DNA from: Planctomycetia bacterium
Lineage (GTDB): Bacteria > Planctomycetota > UBA1135 > GCA-002686595
Direction: 5' to 3'
Length of the DNA stretch: 32,808 nucleotides
Assembly: GCA_005778045.1 (NCBI GenBank)
Contig: SXKQ01000161.1
Span: 1 to 32,808, forward strand
The notes under the pieces are model-generated. The model did no database searches. It had not been told where the DNA came from and saw only the letters and a list, made by a program, of their open reading frames with translations. Below are positions 8,349 to 15,572 of this stretch, piece by piece (the first letter of the stretch is position 1; every line of letters begins with the position of its first letter). A program made the translations under genes and the position numbers.

Positions 8349-9413
8349 CTAGGAATCCTCGTCGGTCGAGAGGACCTTGGAGAAGACCTCGAGCTTCTCG
8401 AGAAACACGCCCGTGCCGCGAGCGACCGCCGTCAGCGGGTCGGGACCGATGCGGGCCGGAATGCCGAGGTGCTCGGCCATGGCGTCCGCGATACCGAGCA
8501 GCAGCGCGCCACCACCGACGAGCGTGGCGCCCGTGTCGACGATGTCGGCCGACAACTCCGGCGGGGCTTGCTCGAGCACGCGCCGCGTCTCCTCGCAGAT
8601 CTGGCGCACGGGCTCGGACAGGGCCTCGCGGATCTCGATCGAGGTCACGACCGTCTTGCGCGGCAGGCCCTGAATCGTGTCGCGCCCCTTGACCTCCATC
8701 GAGAGTTCCTGGGCCATGGGCCACGCGGAACCGATGGTGAGCTTGATCTTCTCGGCCGTCTGCTCGCCAATGGCGAGATTGTGGTGACGGCGCAGGTGGT
8801 TGACGATGGCCTCGTCGAGTTCGTCACCGCCGATGCGCAGGCTGGTGGCGGAAACCTCGCCAGCGAGGGCGAGCACCGCGATCTCGGTCGTGCCACCGCC
8901 GATGTCGACGACCAGCGAGCCACGCGCGTCGGTGACCGGCAGCTCGCAACCAATGCCAGCGGCCATAGTCTCGTTGATCAGGAACACGCGGCGTGCTCCC
9001 GCGCGCTCGGCCGAGTGAATCACCGCGCGGCGCTCGACCGCCGTGATGCCGTAGGGCACCGCGATCACGACCTGCGGCTTCACCCAAGTCTTCCCCTCGT
9101 GGACCTTGGTGATGAAGTAGCGCAGCATGCGCTCAGTCACCTCGAAGTCCGCGATCACGCCGTCGCGCAGCGGACGGATGGCCTCGATGTTGCCCGGCGT
9201 CTTGCCGAGCATGGCCTTGGCGGTGCTCCCGACGGCCATGCCATTGAGCAGCACCTCGTTGGTGCCCTTTTTGACGGCCACGACGCTCGGCTCGTTGAGG
9301 ATGATACCGCGGCCTCGCACGCACACGAGCGTGTTGGCCGTGCCGAGGTCGATGCCCATGTCGACTGAGAAGCGGCCGAGGGCCCATTCAATCGGCTTGA
9401 AGACGCTGCCCAT
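8349..9413 (-). CDS. mreB: MreB, actin-like cytoskeletal ATPase
   Basis: A 354-residue MreB/Mbl-type protein that forms short membrane-bound filaments and guides side-wall synthesis. The actin-fold phosphate-binding loops are clear: GIDLGTANTLV near the N-terminus and DIGGGTTEIAVL in the middle; the adenosine motif appears as VGGGALL. Length and order are those of a normal MreB. The ATG at 9413 matches the usual MreB N-terminus; a longer upstream frame is Arg-rich and not family-like. There is no strong Shine-Dalgarno sequence. It is the first gene of the mreBCD-pbp2-rodA operon, and a tentative promoter lies about 130 bp upstream. Confidence 0.97.
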   Translation of the reverse strand: MGSVFKPIEWALGRFSVDMGIDLGTANTLVCVRGRGIILNEPSVVAVKKGTNEVLLNGMAVGSTAKAMLGKTPGNIEAIRPLRDGVIADFEVTERMLRYFITKVHEGKTWVKPQVVIAVPYGITAVERRAVIHSAERAGARRVFLINETMAAGIGCELPVTDARGSLVVDIGGGTTEIAVLALAGEVSATSLRIGGDELDEAIVNHLRRHHNLAIGEQTAEKIKLTIGSAWPMAQELSMEVKGRDTIQGLPRKTVVTSIEIREALSEPVRQICEETRRVLEQAPPELSADIVDTGATLVGGGALLLGIADAMAEHLGIPARIGPDPLTAVARGTGVFLEKLEVFSKVLSTDEDS

Positions 9414-9543
9414 GGTTGGATCACTCTCGGAGAGGGTCGTTTCTACAAGCGCGCGACCCCGAAACCAGCGGGAAGATGTGAGCGAAAACGCCGAAGCGGA
9501 CGACGGGCGACCCCCCGCATGTCCACGCGCTTCGGGATTCCCG

Positions 9544-9595
9544 ATTCTAGGCACACAGGCCCTCGAAACGCTTGCGCGCGCTCGGATCTTTTTTT
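9544..9595 (-). promoter_or_regulatory. mreB: Tentative mreB promoter: TAGAAT -10 box with upstream A-tract
   Basis: On the minus strand TAGAAT (9549-9544) matches five of six consensus -10 bases. No recognisable -35 box lies at 16-18 bp. A run of seven A (9595-9589) falls at roughly -52 to -58 relative to the implied start, where an UP element would sit. The predicted leader is about 120 nt. It is weak evidence, but the best candidate in the gap. Confidence 0.3.
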
Positions 9596-9598
9596 GAC

Positions 9599-9619
9599 GC
9601 GGCCTGCGCAAAAGGCCGC
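9599..9619. repeat. Hairpin with 7-bp perfect stem upstream of mreB
   Basis: GCGGCCT (9599-9605) and AGGCCGC (9613-9619) are perfect inverted arms around a 7-nt loop. A homopolymer of seven T/A lies 3 bp to the left. On the minus strand the stem is followed by A, not T, so it is not an intrinsic terminator for the upstream gene. Confidence 0.5.
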
Positions 9620-9655
9620 GGTGGCGCGGAAAATCACGCGTCGACCACCGAAGCA

Positions 9656-9693
9656 CCGCGGCCGGGGCAACCCTCAGGTTGCTCCGGCCGCGG
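9656..9693 (-). terminator. Long GC-rich hairpin downstream of the small membrane-protein gene
   Basis: Arms 9656-9672 and 9677-9693 pair over 17 positions (one G-U or A-C position at 9666/9683) around a 4-nt loop. This is the strongest stem in the window, 40 bp past the stop codon at 9733. No U-tract follows on the minus strand, so a Rho-independent end is plausible but not typical; RNA stabilisation is an alternative. Confidence 0.5.
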
Positions 9694-9703
9694 AAGACTC
9701 GCT

Positions 9704-9717
9704 CGGGCGATCGCCCG
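9704..9717. repeat. Perfect 14-bp palindrome between the small-protein stop and the long hairpin
   Basis: CGGGCGATCGCCCG is a perfect palindrome 15 bp past the stop codon at 9733 on the minus strand. With the hairpin at 9656-9693 it forms a tandem-stem 3' end. It could also be a dyad protein-binding site. Confidence 0.4.
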
Positions 9718-9732
9718 CGCTTCAGAGGGCGA

Positions 9733-9936
9733 TCAGAAGAAGATGCCCTGACCGAGTGCGCCGAGCTCGTGGTCGACGAGCACGATCGCGGCGACCATCA
9801 CCAGCGCGGTGACGATCGTGGCGGCCTCGACGAAGCCCATGCCCTGGGCTTCCTCGACAACCTCCACGTTGGTGGTCTTGGAGGACTTGGCGGTGGCCTT
9901 CTTGTCGGCCTTCGCGGGACGGCTGCTCTTCGCCAT
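9733..9936 (-). CDS. Small single-helix membrane protein, function unknown
   Basis: A 67-residue protein not recognised as a known family. The first 30 residues are rich in Lys, Ala and Ser and should lie in the cytoplasm; then comes one membrane helix (about residues 35-53, ATIVTALVMVAAIVLV) and a short tail ending in GQGIFF. It is preceded by AAGG about 10 bases before the ATG. It lies 32 bp downstream of the coiled-coil envelope protein gene on the same strand and is probably co-transcribed from the promoter at 10961-10990. Strong stems follow the stop codon. The real-gene call rests on the coherent charged-then-hydrophobic layout, the ribosome-binding site and the spacing. A membrane anchor or small regulator of the neighbouring protein is possible but unproven. 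Confidence 0.7.
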   Translation of the reverse strand: MAKSSRPAKADKKATAKSSKTTNVEVVEEAQGMGFVEAATIVTALVMVAAIVLVDHELGALGQGIFF

Positions 9937-9968
9937 GATGGGAACCTTTTGGGTTGGGGGCCGAGGGC

Positions 9969-10826
9969 TTAGAGGCGGGTCGAGGCGCTGTCGCCAGCGT
10001 TCATCTTGGCGCCGTCCTTGGCGAGCACGACGAGGGCGGCGCAGGTGTCGTCCGTGACGGTCTCGACCTTGACCTGACCCTTGTAGGTGGTGCCGCTGTA
10101 GATCTCGAACGTGTGGCCACGGGTGACGCCAGCGATCTTGCCGACGTTGAGGGCCACGAGACCCGGCTTCATGGTGTAGTCGACCTTGACGACCTGAGCT
10201 TCGATCAGCGGCATCGCGGTCACGTCGCCTTCGGCGACGCCAGTGATGCCCTTCAGGGTGTCGTACTTGGTCTGGACCGAGGCGGTATCCTTCTTCGACT
10301 GCGCCAGCGACTTCTCGAGGCCGGCGATGTTCATGTCGGCGACCGTCTTGGCTTCTTCGGCGTCGCGCTGGGCAGCCTCGGCGGCCTCAGCCTTGCGCTC
10401 GGCGGCGCCGCGGGCCGACTCGGCCTCGGCCTTCGACTCGAGGGCCGCGGTCTTCTCGCGGTCGATCTTTTCGAGCTGGCCGGCCATGCCGCTCACGGAC
10501 TCGCCGATCTTGGAGATGTCGGCGCGCAGGCCTTCGTTGGAGCGCTTGGCGGCATCGAGGTCCGACTGCAGGCGCTCGGCGTCGCTCTTGTACTGGCGGC
10601 TGTCGGCGAGCGCAGCGTCCTTGGCCGAGCGCTCGGTGTTCGTGCTGCTCTGAGCCGAGTCGAGCTGGCCTTGCAGCTCCGTCGCCTGCTTGCTGAGCTT
10701 GGCGATCTCGGCGTCCTTGGACTTCTTCAACTCCTCGGTCTTGTTGAGGCTGTTCGCAGCCCACCCGAGGAAGGCGCCAGCGAGGACCAAGTTCAGGGCG
10801 AGGAGGATCTTACCGATGGTGCTCAT
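9969..10826 (-). CDS. Membrane-anchored coiled-coil protein with MreC-like C-terminal domain
   Basis: A 285-residue protein of unknown function. Residues 5-24 form an N-terminal membrane helix, residues of about 28-195 a long continuous coiled coil rich in Glu/Lys/Ala, and residues of about 200-285 a small beta-rich domain. That domain reads ALNVGKIAGVTRGHTFEIY, then KGQVKVETVTDDTCAALVV, a pattern of glycine-ended strands like the first beta domain of MreC. The overall plan (anchor, coiled coil, beta domain in the periplasm) is also that of MreC, and the elongasome operon is next door. I infer a scaffold or spacer role in the envelope. The ATG follows GGAG at good spacing. A promoter with TTGACC and TATACT lies about 135 bp upstream. 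Many unrelated proteins share this layout, so the functional link is tentative. Confidence 0.8.
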   Translation of the reverse strand: MSTIGKILLALNLVLAGAFLGWAANSLNKTEELKKSKDAEIAKLSKQATELQGQLDSAQSSTNTERSAKDAALADSRQYKSDAERLQSDLDAAKRSNEGLRADISKIGESVSGMAGQLEKIDREKTAALESKAEAESARGAAERKAEAAEAAQRDAEEAKTVADMNIAGLEKSLAQSKKDTASVQTKYDTLKGITGVAEGDVTAMPLIEAQVVKVDYTMKPGLVALNVGKIAGVTRGHTFEIYSGTTYKGQVKVETVTDDTCAALVVLAKDGAKMNAGDSASTRL

Positions 10827-10960
10827 ACGTCTCCGGAAGAAGCGGGGGTTCCGTTACAGGCGTGTTGGTCCGCGGAGCGGGCTGTCCGAGGCGCCGTCCA
10901 CGGGGGCGGGGTATTCCGCCTCGGGGAGCGCTCGAACGGGGGTTGGGACAGAGGGGCGGG

Positions 10961-10990
10961 AGTATAGGGGCGCGGCTTCGAGGGGGTCAA
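10961..10990 (-). promoter_or_regulatory. Sigma-70-type promoter of the coiled-coil/small membrane protein operon
   Basis: On the minus strand TTGACC (10990-10985) and TATACT (10966-10961) are separated by 18 bp. Each box matches five of six consensus bases, the best promoter match found in the window. It lies in the 217-bp gap between lnt and the coiled-coil gene and would give a leader of about 125 nt. The presence of a strong housekeeping promoter suggests that the two downstream proteins are abundant. Confidence 0.7.
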
Positions 10991-11043
10991 GATCGCGCTC
11001 GCACTCTCCGCGCAGACCGGCGGGGAGCCGATCCGCGCTCATC

Positions 11044-12867
11044 TTATCCCTCGTCCTCGGCGGGTAACCGCGGTCCGGGGGCGCCGGACTTGGATCCCTT
11101 GGCGCCGGGCTTGGGCCCAGCCTTGCCACCGGACTTGGCCCCGCCGCGCAGGGCGGCGAGCAGCACCAGCACCGGGAGCACCGTGAACAGAGCGAACCAC
11201 AGGCGCTCGAGGCGTACGAAAGGCGTGCGCTCGGGCACGTCGCTGGCCCGACCGGAGGCCTCGAAGGGCGTGCGTGACGCCGGGGGCACGGGCACGGTGG
11301 CGAGCAAGTAGCCGCGCACCATCTCGTCCTCGCCGATCGAGTCCACAAGGCGCGCCACGTCGCGGCCGTCGGGACCGATCACGATCGAGGTTCCCGACTG
11401 GGTGGCGCGCACCACGGAACGCCCGGTGGAGAGGGCGGCGAGGCGCGAGAAGGCCAGCATCTGCTCGCTCTCCTGACTCCGCTCAAACCAGGCCTCGTTG
11501 GAGACGACCACGTGGAAGTCGACGTCCGCCCGTCGCACGGCGTCGGTGAAGACGTCGTCGAAGGCGTTGTCGAAACACAGCGCAGCCCCGAGCCGGTAGC
11601 TGCGCCCGTCGCGGGCCGTGAAGGCCAGCACGGGGTCGTCCCCCACCGGCCCGAGGAAGTCCGGGATGTAGCCGGCGAGCTCGAGGATCACCTCGCGCAC
11701 CATGCCGAAGTGCTCGAGCCCGAGCATGGTCTCGGCACCCGGCACGAGGTGACGCTTGGCCGCGGGACCGACGCGCGAGCGCCCGGGTCCGGTCCAGATG
11801 AGCGCCGCGTTCTGAAAGCGCACCCGCCCGTCGACGGGGCGCAGGTACTCCGCTCCGGAGAGGAACACGGTCCCGAGCGGCAGGATCGGCTGGCGACCGC
11901 CGGCCCCGAACAGCAAACCGTCGATCCACTCGCGCTCGTTGGCCCGCGCCCGGCGCGCCGAAGTCGCGTCGAGTCCCTCGCCGCGCCACGGGTCGAGGCG
12001 CGTACCGTTCTCGAGCGCCGGGGCCAGCTCGTCGGAGACGATCGGGATGCGCAGCATGGTCTCGGCCCACACCACGACGTCGGGATCGGGGGCGCCGTCG
12101 GTGCGCGCCGCGAGCATGCCCTCGCGTGTCAGGTCGATCTGTTCGTCCATCATCGCGCGCGACTGGTTCGACTGCTGCTTGCGCCGCTGCTCGAAGCCCG
12201 GCTGCACGAGCAGCACGCGCGGACCGTCCTCGGTCGAGGGCGCCGGCACGAGCCGCGCCAGCACAATCGCCGCCGCGAGCGGCAGGAGCCCGATCGCGGT
12301 CGGCCAAGCGCGCGTGCCCTTGCCGCCACCGTCGACCTGGCGCTCCCAAAGGTCCGCGAGCGCGCCGCCGAGCGCCGCGAGCACCAGCGAGAGGCCCGGC
12401 GTGCCCCACACGCGCGCGGAGCCCGAGATCCAGAGCGTGTCGTGCAGGTGCGTGCCGAGCCGCATCCACGAGAGGCCGAAGGGCGGCTCGAGCGAAGCGC
12501 GCAGCGTCTCGAACAGGAGCCACGCGAGCGGCGCGGCGAGGGCGAGCGGGACGCGCCGGCGCAAGGCGCGCAGGGCCCAGCCCTGGGCCGCGAAGTACAG
12601 GCCGTGGCCGGGACCGATGAACCACAGGGTCTGGGTGGCGACCTTGGCCGCCCAGCTCATCACGAGGCACCAGCCGAGCGTAGCGCACAGGAACTCGATC
12701 CCGCCGGCCCACGGTCCGCTGGCCGACGCGTAGCGCGCCCAGAAGGCGACGGCGAGCACTGCGAGCGGCCAGACGCCGCCGTCGGTGAGAATGCCCGGAC
12801 TCGCGGCCCACAGGAGCGCGAAGGCGGCGAGCAGGCCGAGCAGGCGGACCGGGCGGGAAGCTTCCAT
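11044..12867 (-). CDS. lnt: Apolipoprotein N-acyltransferase
   Basis: Transfers a third acyl chain to the N-terminal cysteine of lipoproteins in the inner membrane. The 607 residues start with about six hydrophobic helices (1-205) and continue into a periplasmic nitrilase-fold domain. The catalytic triad is visible: Glu269 in VVVWAET, Lys371 in AAKRHLVPGAE and Cys431 in GAALCFDNAF, matching E. coli E267, K335 and C387. SNEAWF follows, and a last membrane helix lies near 555-575. The protein is longer than E. coli Lnt (512): extra residues sit in the nitrilase domain (about 285-325) and a Gly/Lys/Pro-rich tail ends the protein. It lies 69 bp downstream of moeA on the same strand. Several predicted lipoproteins in this window would be its substrates. 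Confidence 0.95.
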   Translation of the reverse strand: MEASRPVRLLGLLAAFALLWAASPGILTDGGVWPLAVLAVAFWARYASASGPWAGGIEFLCATLGWCLVMSWAAKVATQTLWFIGPGHGLYFAAQGWALRALRRRVPLALAAPLAWLLFETLRASLEPPFGLSWMRLGTHLHDTLWISGSARVWGTPGLSLVLAALGGALADLWERQVDGGGKGTRAWPTAIGLLPLAAAIVLARLVPAPSTEDGPRVLLVQPGFEQRRKQQSNQSRAMMDEQIDLTREGMLAARTDGAPDPDVVVWAETMLRIPIVSDELAPALENGTRLDPWRGEGLDATSARRARANEREWIDGLLFGAGGRQPILPLGTVFLSGAEYLRPVDGRVRFQNAALIWTGPGRSRVGPAAKRHLVPGAETMLGLEHFGMVREVILELAGYIPDFLGPVGDDPVLAFTARDGRSYRLGAALCFDNAFDDVFTDAVRRADVDFHVVVSNEAWFERSQESEQMLAFSRLAALSTGRSVVRATQSGTSIVIGPDGRDVARLVDSIGEDEMVRGYLLATVPVPPASRTPFEASGRASDVPERTPFVRLERLWFALFTVLPVLVLLAALRGGAKSGGKAGPKPGAKGSKSGAPGPRLPAEDEG

Positions 12868-12936
12868 GGTCGTGCGCCGCAGATGAAGCGCCGCGGAGCG
12901 CGCGGGTGCAACAACAAAAACGCGCGCGGGTCGAGC

Positions 12937-14148
12937 TCAGCCCAGCGTGCGGAAGGTGAGCAGCGCCCCGGGCTCGACCGCGCTACCCGCCGGCTGAACC
13001 GCCAGCGCGGCGCAGCGCGAGATCCCGACCACGTCGGCGGAGCCGTTCCATGGCACCGGGATGATCTCGATGACGCCGTCGTCGCCCGGCTCGAGCCGCA
13101 CCGGCAGGTACTGCTCGCGCGGGTTGGTGCCCCGCGATGGCCCGGCCCAACGGCCGCGCAGCGGGCGCGCGAGCACCTCCGCGCGCGACTCGCCTCCGAG
13201 GATGCGCAGGGCCGGAGCCACGAACACCTCGTGGTTCACGAGGCAGGAGACCGGATTGCCCGGCAGGGCGAACACGGGCACGGCACCGCGCACGCCGAAC
13301 CACAGCGGCTTGCCTGGCTTGATCGCGACCTTGTGGAACTCCCCGCGCACGCCGCAGCGCTCGAGCGCCGCTCCGACGAGGTCGTACTTGCCCATGCTGA
13401 CGCCGCCGGTGGTGATCAGGGCCTCGCATTGGCCGAGCGCGTGCTCGAAGGTGCGCTCGAGTTCCCGCTCGTCGTCGCGCACCACCCCGCGCGCGACCAC
13501 CGCGGCCCCCGCGGCGCTCGCCATGGCGGCGAGGTGCAGGGTGTTGCCCTCGCGGATCTGGCCGCGGCCGGGCAGGGTGCTCGGCGGCACGAGCTCGTCG
13601 CCGCTCGTCAGCACCGCCACCCGCGGGCGGCGCAGCACGCGCACGGGCTCGCAGCCGACGGCGGCAAGCAGGGCGAGGTCCACGGCACGCACCCTCCGCC
13701 CGGGGCTCAAGACCGCCATGCCCACGGCGAGGTCGGAAGCGCGCCGGCACAGGTGCTGGCCCGGCTTGGGCCGGTCCTCGAGCCGCACGCGGCCTTCGCT
13801 CACGGGCCGCGACTGCTCGACGATCACCACCGCATCGGCCCCGCGCGGCAATTCGGCACCCGTATAGATGGCAGCGCACTGACCCGGACCCACCTCGCGC
13901 TCGAACGGGGCGCCGGCGCGGCTCTCCCCTACCACGGCGAGCTCGCGCAGCCCGTCCGGTCCAAAGTCGGCGCTGCGGACCGCGAAACCGTCCATGGCGC
14001 TCTTGTCGAAGGGCGGGAGGTCGACGTCCGAAACTGGCGCGGCGGCGAGCACCCGACCCACGGCGGCCTCGAGCGGCACGTCCTCGGTCTGGGTAAGCGG
14101 GGTAACGAGCCCTAGAATCCGTTGCAGTGCTTCGGCCGGAGTGAGCAT
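12937..14148 (-). CDS. moeA: Molybdopterin molybdenumtransferase MoeA
   Basis: Inserts molybdate into adenylylated molybdopterin, the last common step of molybdenum cofactor synthesis. The 403 residues are the normal MoeA length. Signature stretches are LPPFDKSAMDGFAV near 45-60, AVLTSGDELVPPS and REGNTLHLAAM in the central MoCF-binding domain, ALITTGGVSMGKYDLV, and VFALPGNPVSCLVNHEVF. The C-terminal beta domain is present. The ATG at 14148 is chosen because translation then begins MLTPAEALQRIL, as in relatives; a 23-residue upstream extension is not family-like. There is no clear Shine-Dalgarno sequence. On the minus strand a TAGACT -10-like box lies at 14178-14183, close upstream. No other molybdenum-cofactor gene is seen in the window. 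Confidence 0.95.
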   Translation of the reverse strand: MLTPAEALQRILGLVTPLTQTEDVPLEAAVGRVLAAAPVSDVDLPPFDKSAMDGFAVRSADFGPDGLRELAVVGESRAGAPFEREVGPGQCAAIYTGAELPRGADAVVIVEQSRPVSEGRVRLEDRPKPGQHLCRRASDLAVGMAVLSPGRRVRAVDLALLAAVGCEPVRVLRRPRVAVLTSGDELVPPSTLPGRGQIREGNTLHLAAMASAAGAAVVARGVVRDDERELERTFEHALGQCEALITTGGVSMGKYDLVGAALERCGVRGEFHKVAIKPGKPLWFGVRGAVPVFALPGNPVSCLVNHEVFVAPALRILGGESRAEVLARPLRGRWAGPSRGTNPREQYLPVRLEPGDDGVIEIIPVPWNGSADVVGISRCAALAVQPAGSAVEPGALLTFRTLG

Positions 14149-14244
14149 GGCGTGGGGGGGGCGAGAGTCTACCCAGCCACGCACGCTACAGAGCGGCGCA
14201 GCCCCCGTAAGCAGCAACGCCCCTCAACGCCAGGAACGCCCCCG

Positions 14245-15561
14245 ATGACCGTCCGTCCCCGTCGCCCGCTGGCGACGACCCTCGCGCTCCTCATCGGCCT
14301 CGCACCGGCCTGCACCAAGGAGGCCACCGCGGAGACCGAGGAACTTTCCGGGGCCAAGGCCCGCGAGACCGTGCGGGTCGTGACCGAGACGCTGGTCCAG
14401 CGCGAGGTGGTGCGCAAGCTCGAGACGAGCACGCGCGTCGAGAGCGAGTCGAGCGTGCAGGTCTTCCCCCGGGCGAGCGGCGTGGTGACCGCTGTCTCGG
14501 TCGAGGAAGGAGACGTGGTGGCGGCCGGCGCCATGCTGGCCCAGCTCGACGACCGCGACGCGCGCCTGCGGCTCGACGACGCGCGCGCCCAGCTCGTCGA
14601 CGCGGAATCGAGCCGTCCCACGCTCAGGCTCGCCGTGCGCGAGACGCAGGCGCGACTCGACGCGGCGCTGCGCACGGCCGAGCAGGCGCGCCGCGATCAC
14701 GAGCGCAACCTGGCGCTCGCGGAAGGCGGCGGCGACCGGCCGGCCCTGATCTCGAGCAAGGACCTCGAAGCGAGCCAGCTCGCGCAGGACCGCTCGCTCG
14801 CCGACGTCGGGCAGGCCGAGCTCGCGCTCGAGCGCGCCCGCGTCGAGGAACAGAACGGCGAGACGGCGCTCGCCCGCACGCGCGTGGCGGTCGAGCGCGC
14901 GGAACTCGAGCTCTCGCATACGCGCATCGCGGCGCCCGTGGCCGGCGTGATCGCCGAGCGCATGATCAAGGTCGGCGATTCGCTGTCGCCCTCGACGCTG
15001 TGCTTTGGGCTCACCGATCCTGAGCGCCTGCGCGCCGTGTTCTACCGCCCGCAGCGCGAGCTCGAGATGTTCCGCGCGGCACTCAAGGGCTCCGGCGGTG
15101 CGACGGGCGGCGTGGCCGAGCTCGCCGTGCGCGCCTCGGCCGAGGCCATGCCGGGCAAGGAGTTCCACGGCACCATCGAGCGCGTCGCGCCGACCATCGA
15201 CGCGGCCAGCGGCAACTTCCGCGTCACCGCGCGCATGCAGCCCGGAGCGCTCTCCGACGCAGCCGCGCGGCTCCTGCCGGGCATGCTCGTGCGGCTCGAG
15301 ATCGTCACCGACCGTCACGCGAACGCGCTCGTCGCGCCCAAGCGCGCGGTGCGGCGCGAGGGCGACCGCAGCACGATCTTCGTCGTCGAGGGCAACCGCG
15401 CGCGCGCGATCGAGATCGAGGAAGGCTTCAGCGACGAGAACGGCGTCGAGGTGATCGCCCGCGGCGGTGCCACGCTCGTTCCCGGCGCGCAGGTGGTCGT
15501 GGTCGGCAACCGCGACCTCGAGGACGGCGCCGAGGTCTCGTCCTCCGAGAGCGCGCGCTAG
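14245..15561 (+). CDS. RND efflux periplasmic adaptor lipoprotein (HlyD/AcrA type)
   Basis: Membrane-fusion protein that bridges an RND permease to the outer-membrane channel. The 438 residues begin with a lipoprotein signal whose lipobox is LAPAC (Cys23). A biotinyl-lipoyl-like half (RASGVVTAVSVEEGDVVAAG, about 83-102) is followed by a long coiled-coil hairpin (roughly 115-230), the second lipoyl half (SHTRIAAPVAGVIAERMIKV, about 231-250) and beta-barrel and membrane-proximal domains (GTIERVAPTIDAASGNFRVT, PGMLVRLEIVTDRH). The start ATG has AGGA about 10 bases upstream; moeA diverges from it across a 96-bp gap. It lies 11 bp ahead of the first permease. No TolC-like channel gene follows, so the channel must be encoded elsewhere. 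Confidence 0.93.
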   Translation: MTVRPRRPLATTLALLIGLAPACTKEATAETEELSGAKARETVRVVTETLVQREVVRKLETSTRVESESSVQVFPRASGVVTAVSVEEGDVVAAGAMLAQLDDRDARLRLDDARAQLVDAESSRPTLRLAVRETQARLDAALRTAEQARRDHERNLALAEGGGDRPALISSKDLEASQLAQDRSLADVGQAELALERARVEEQNGETALARTRVAVERAELELSHTRIAAPVAGVIAERMIKVGDSLSPSTLCFGLTDPERLRAVFYRPQRELEMFRAALKGSGGATGGVAELAVRASAEAMPGKEFHGTIERVAPTIDAASGNFRVTARMQPGALSDAAARLLPGMLVRLEIVTDRHANALVAPKRAVRREGDRSTIFVVEGNRARAIEIEEGFSDENGVEVIARGGATLVPGAQVVVVGNRDLEDGAEVSSSESAR

Positions 15562-15572
15562 GTCGCGGCCCC

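Larger units (their letters stand above)
9414..9732. other. 319-bp intergenic region upstream of mreB with several hairpins
   Basis: No convincing gene is seen here. It holds, from right to left on the minus strand, a 14-bp palindrome, a long GC-rich hairpin, a third hairpin followed by a run of seven A, and a tentative mreB promoter. These are listed separately. The region separates the small membrane-protein gene from the elongasome operon and probably both ends one transcript and starts the next. Confidence 0.7.

Noticed and set aside
9589..9619. Intrinsic terminator formed by the 7-bp stem and the T7 run
   Set aside because: On the plus strand the T run precedes the stem; on the minus strand the stem is followed by A. 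Neither direction gives stem then U-tract.
11512..14115. Open frame of 867 codons on the plus strand across lnt and moeA
   Set aside because: It runs antisense through two well-recognised genes and the gap between them and has the low-complexity composition of a shadow frame.
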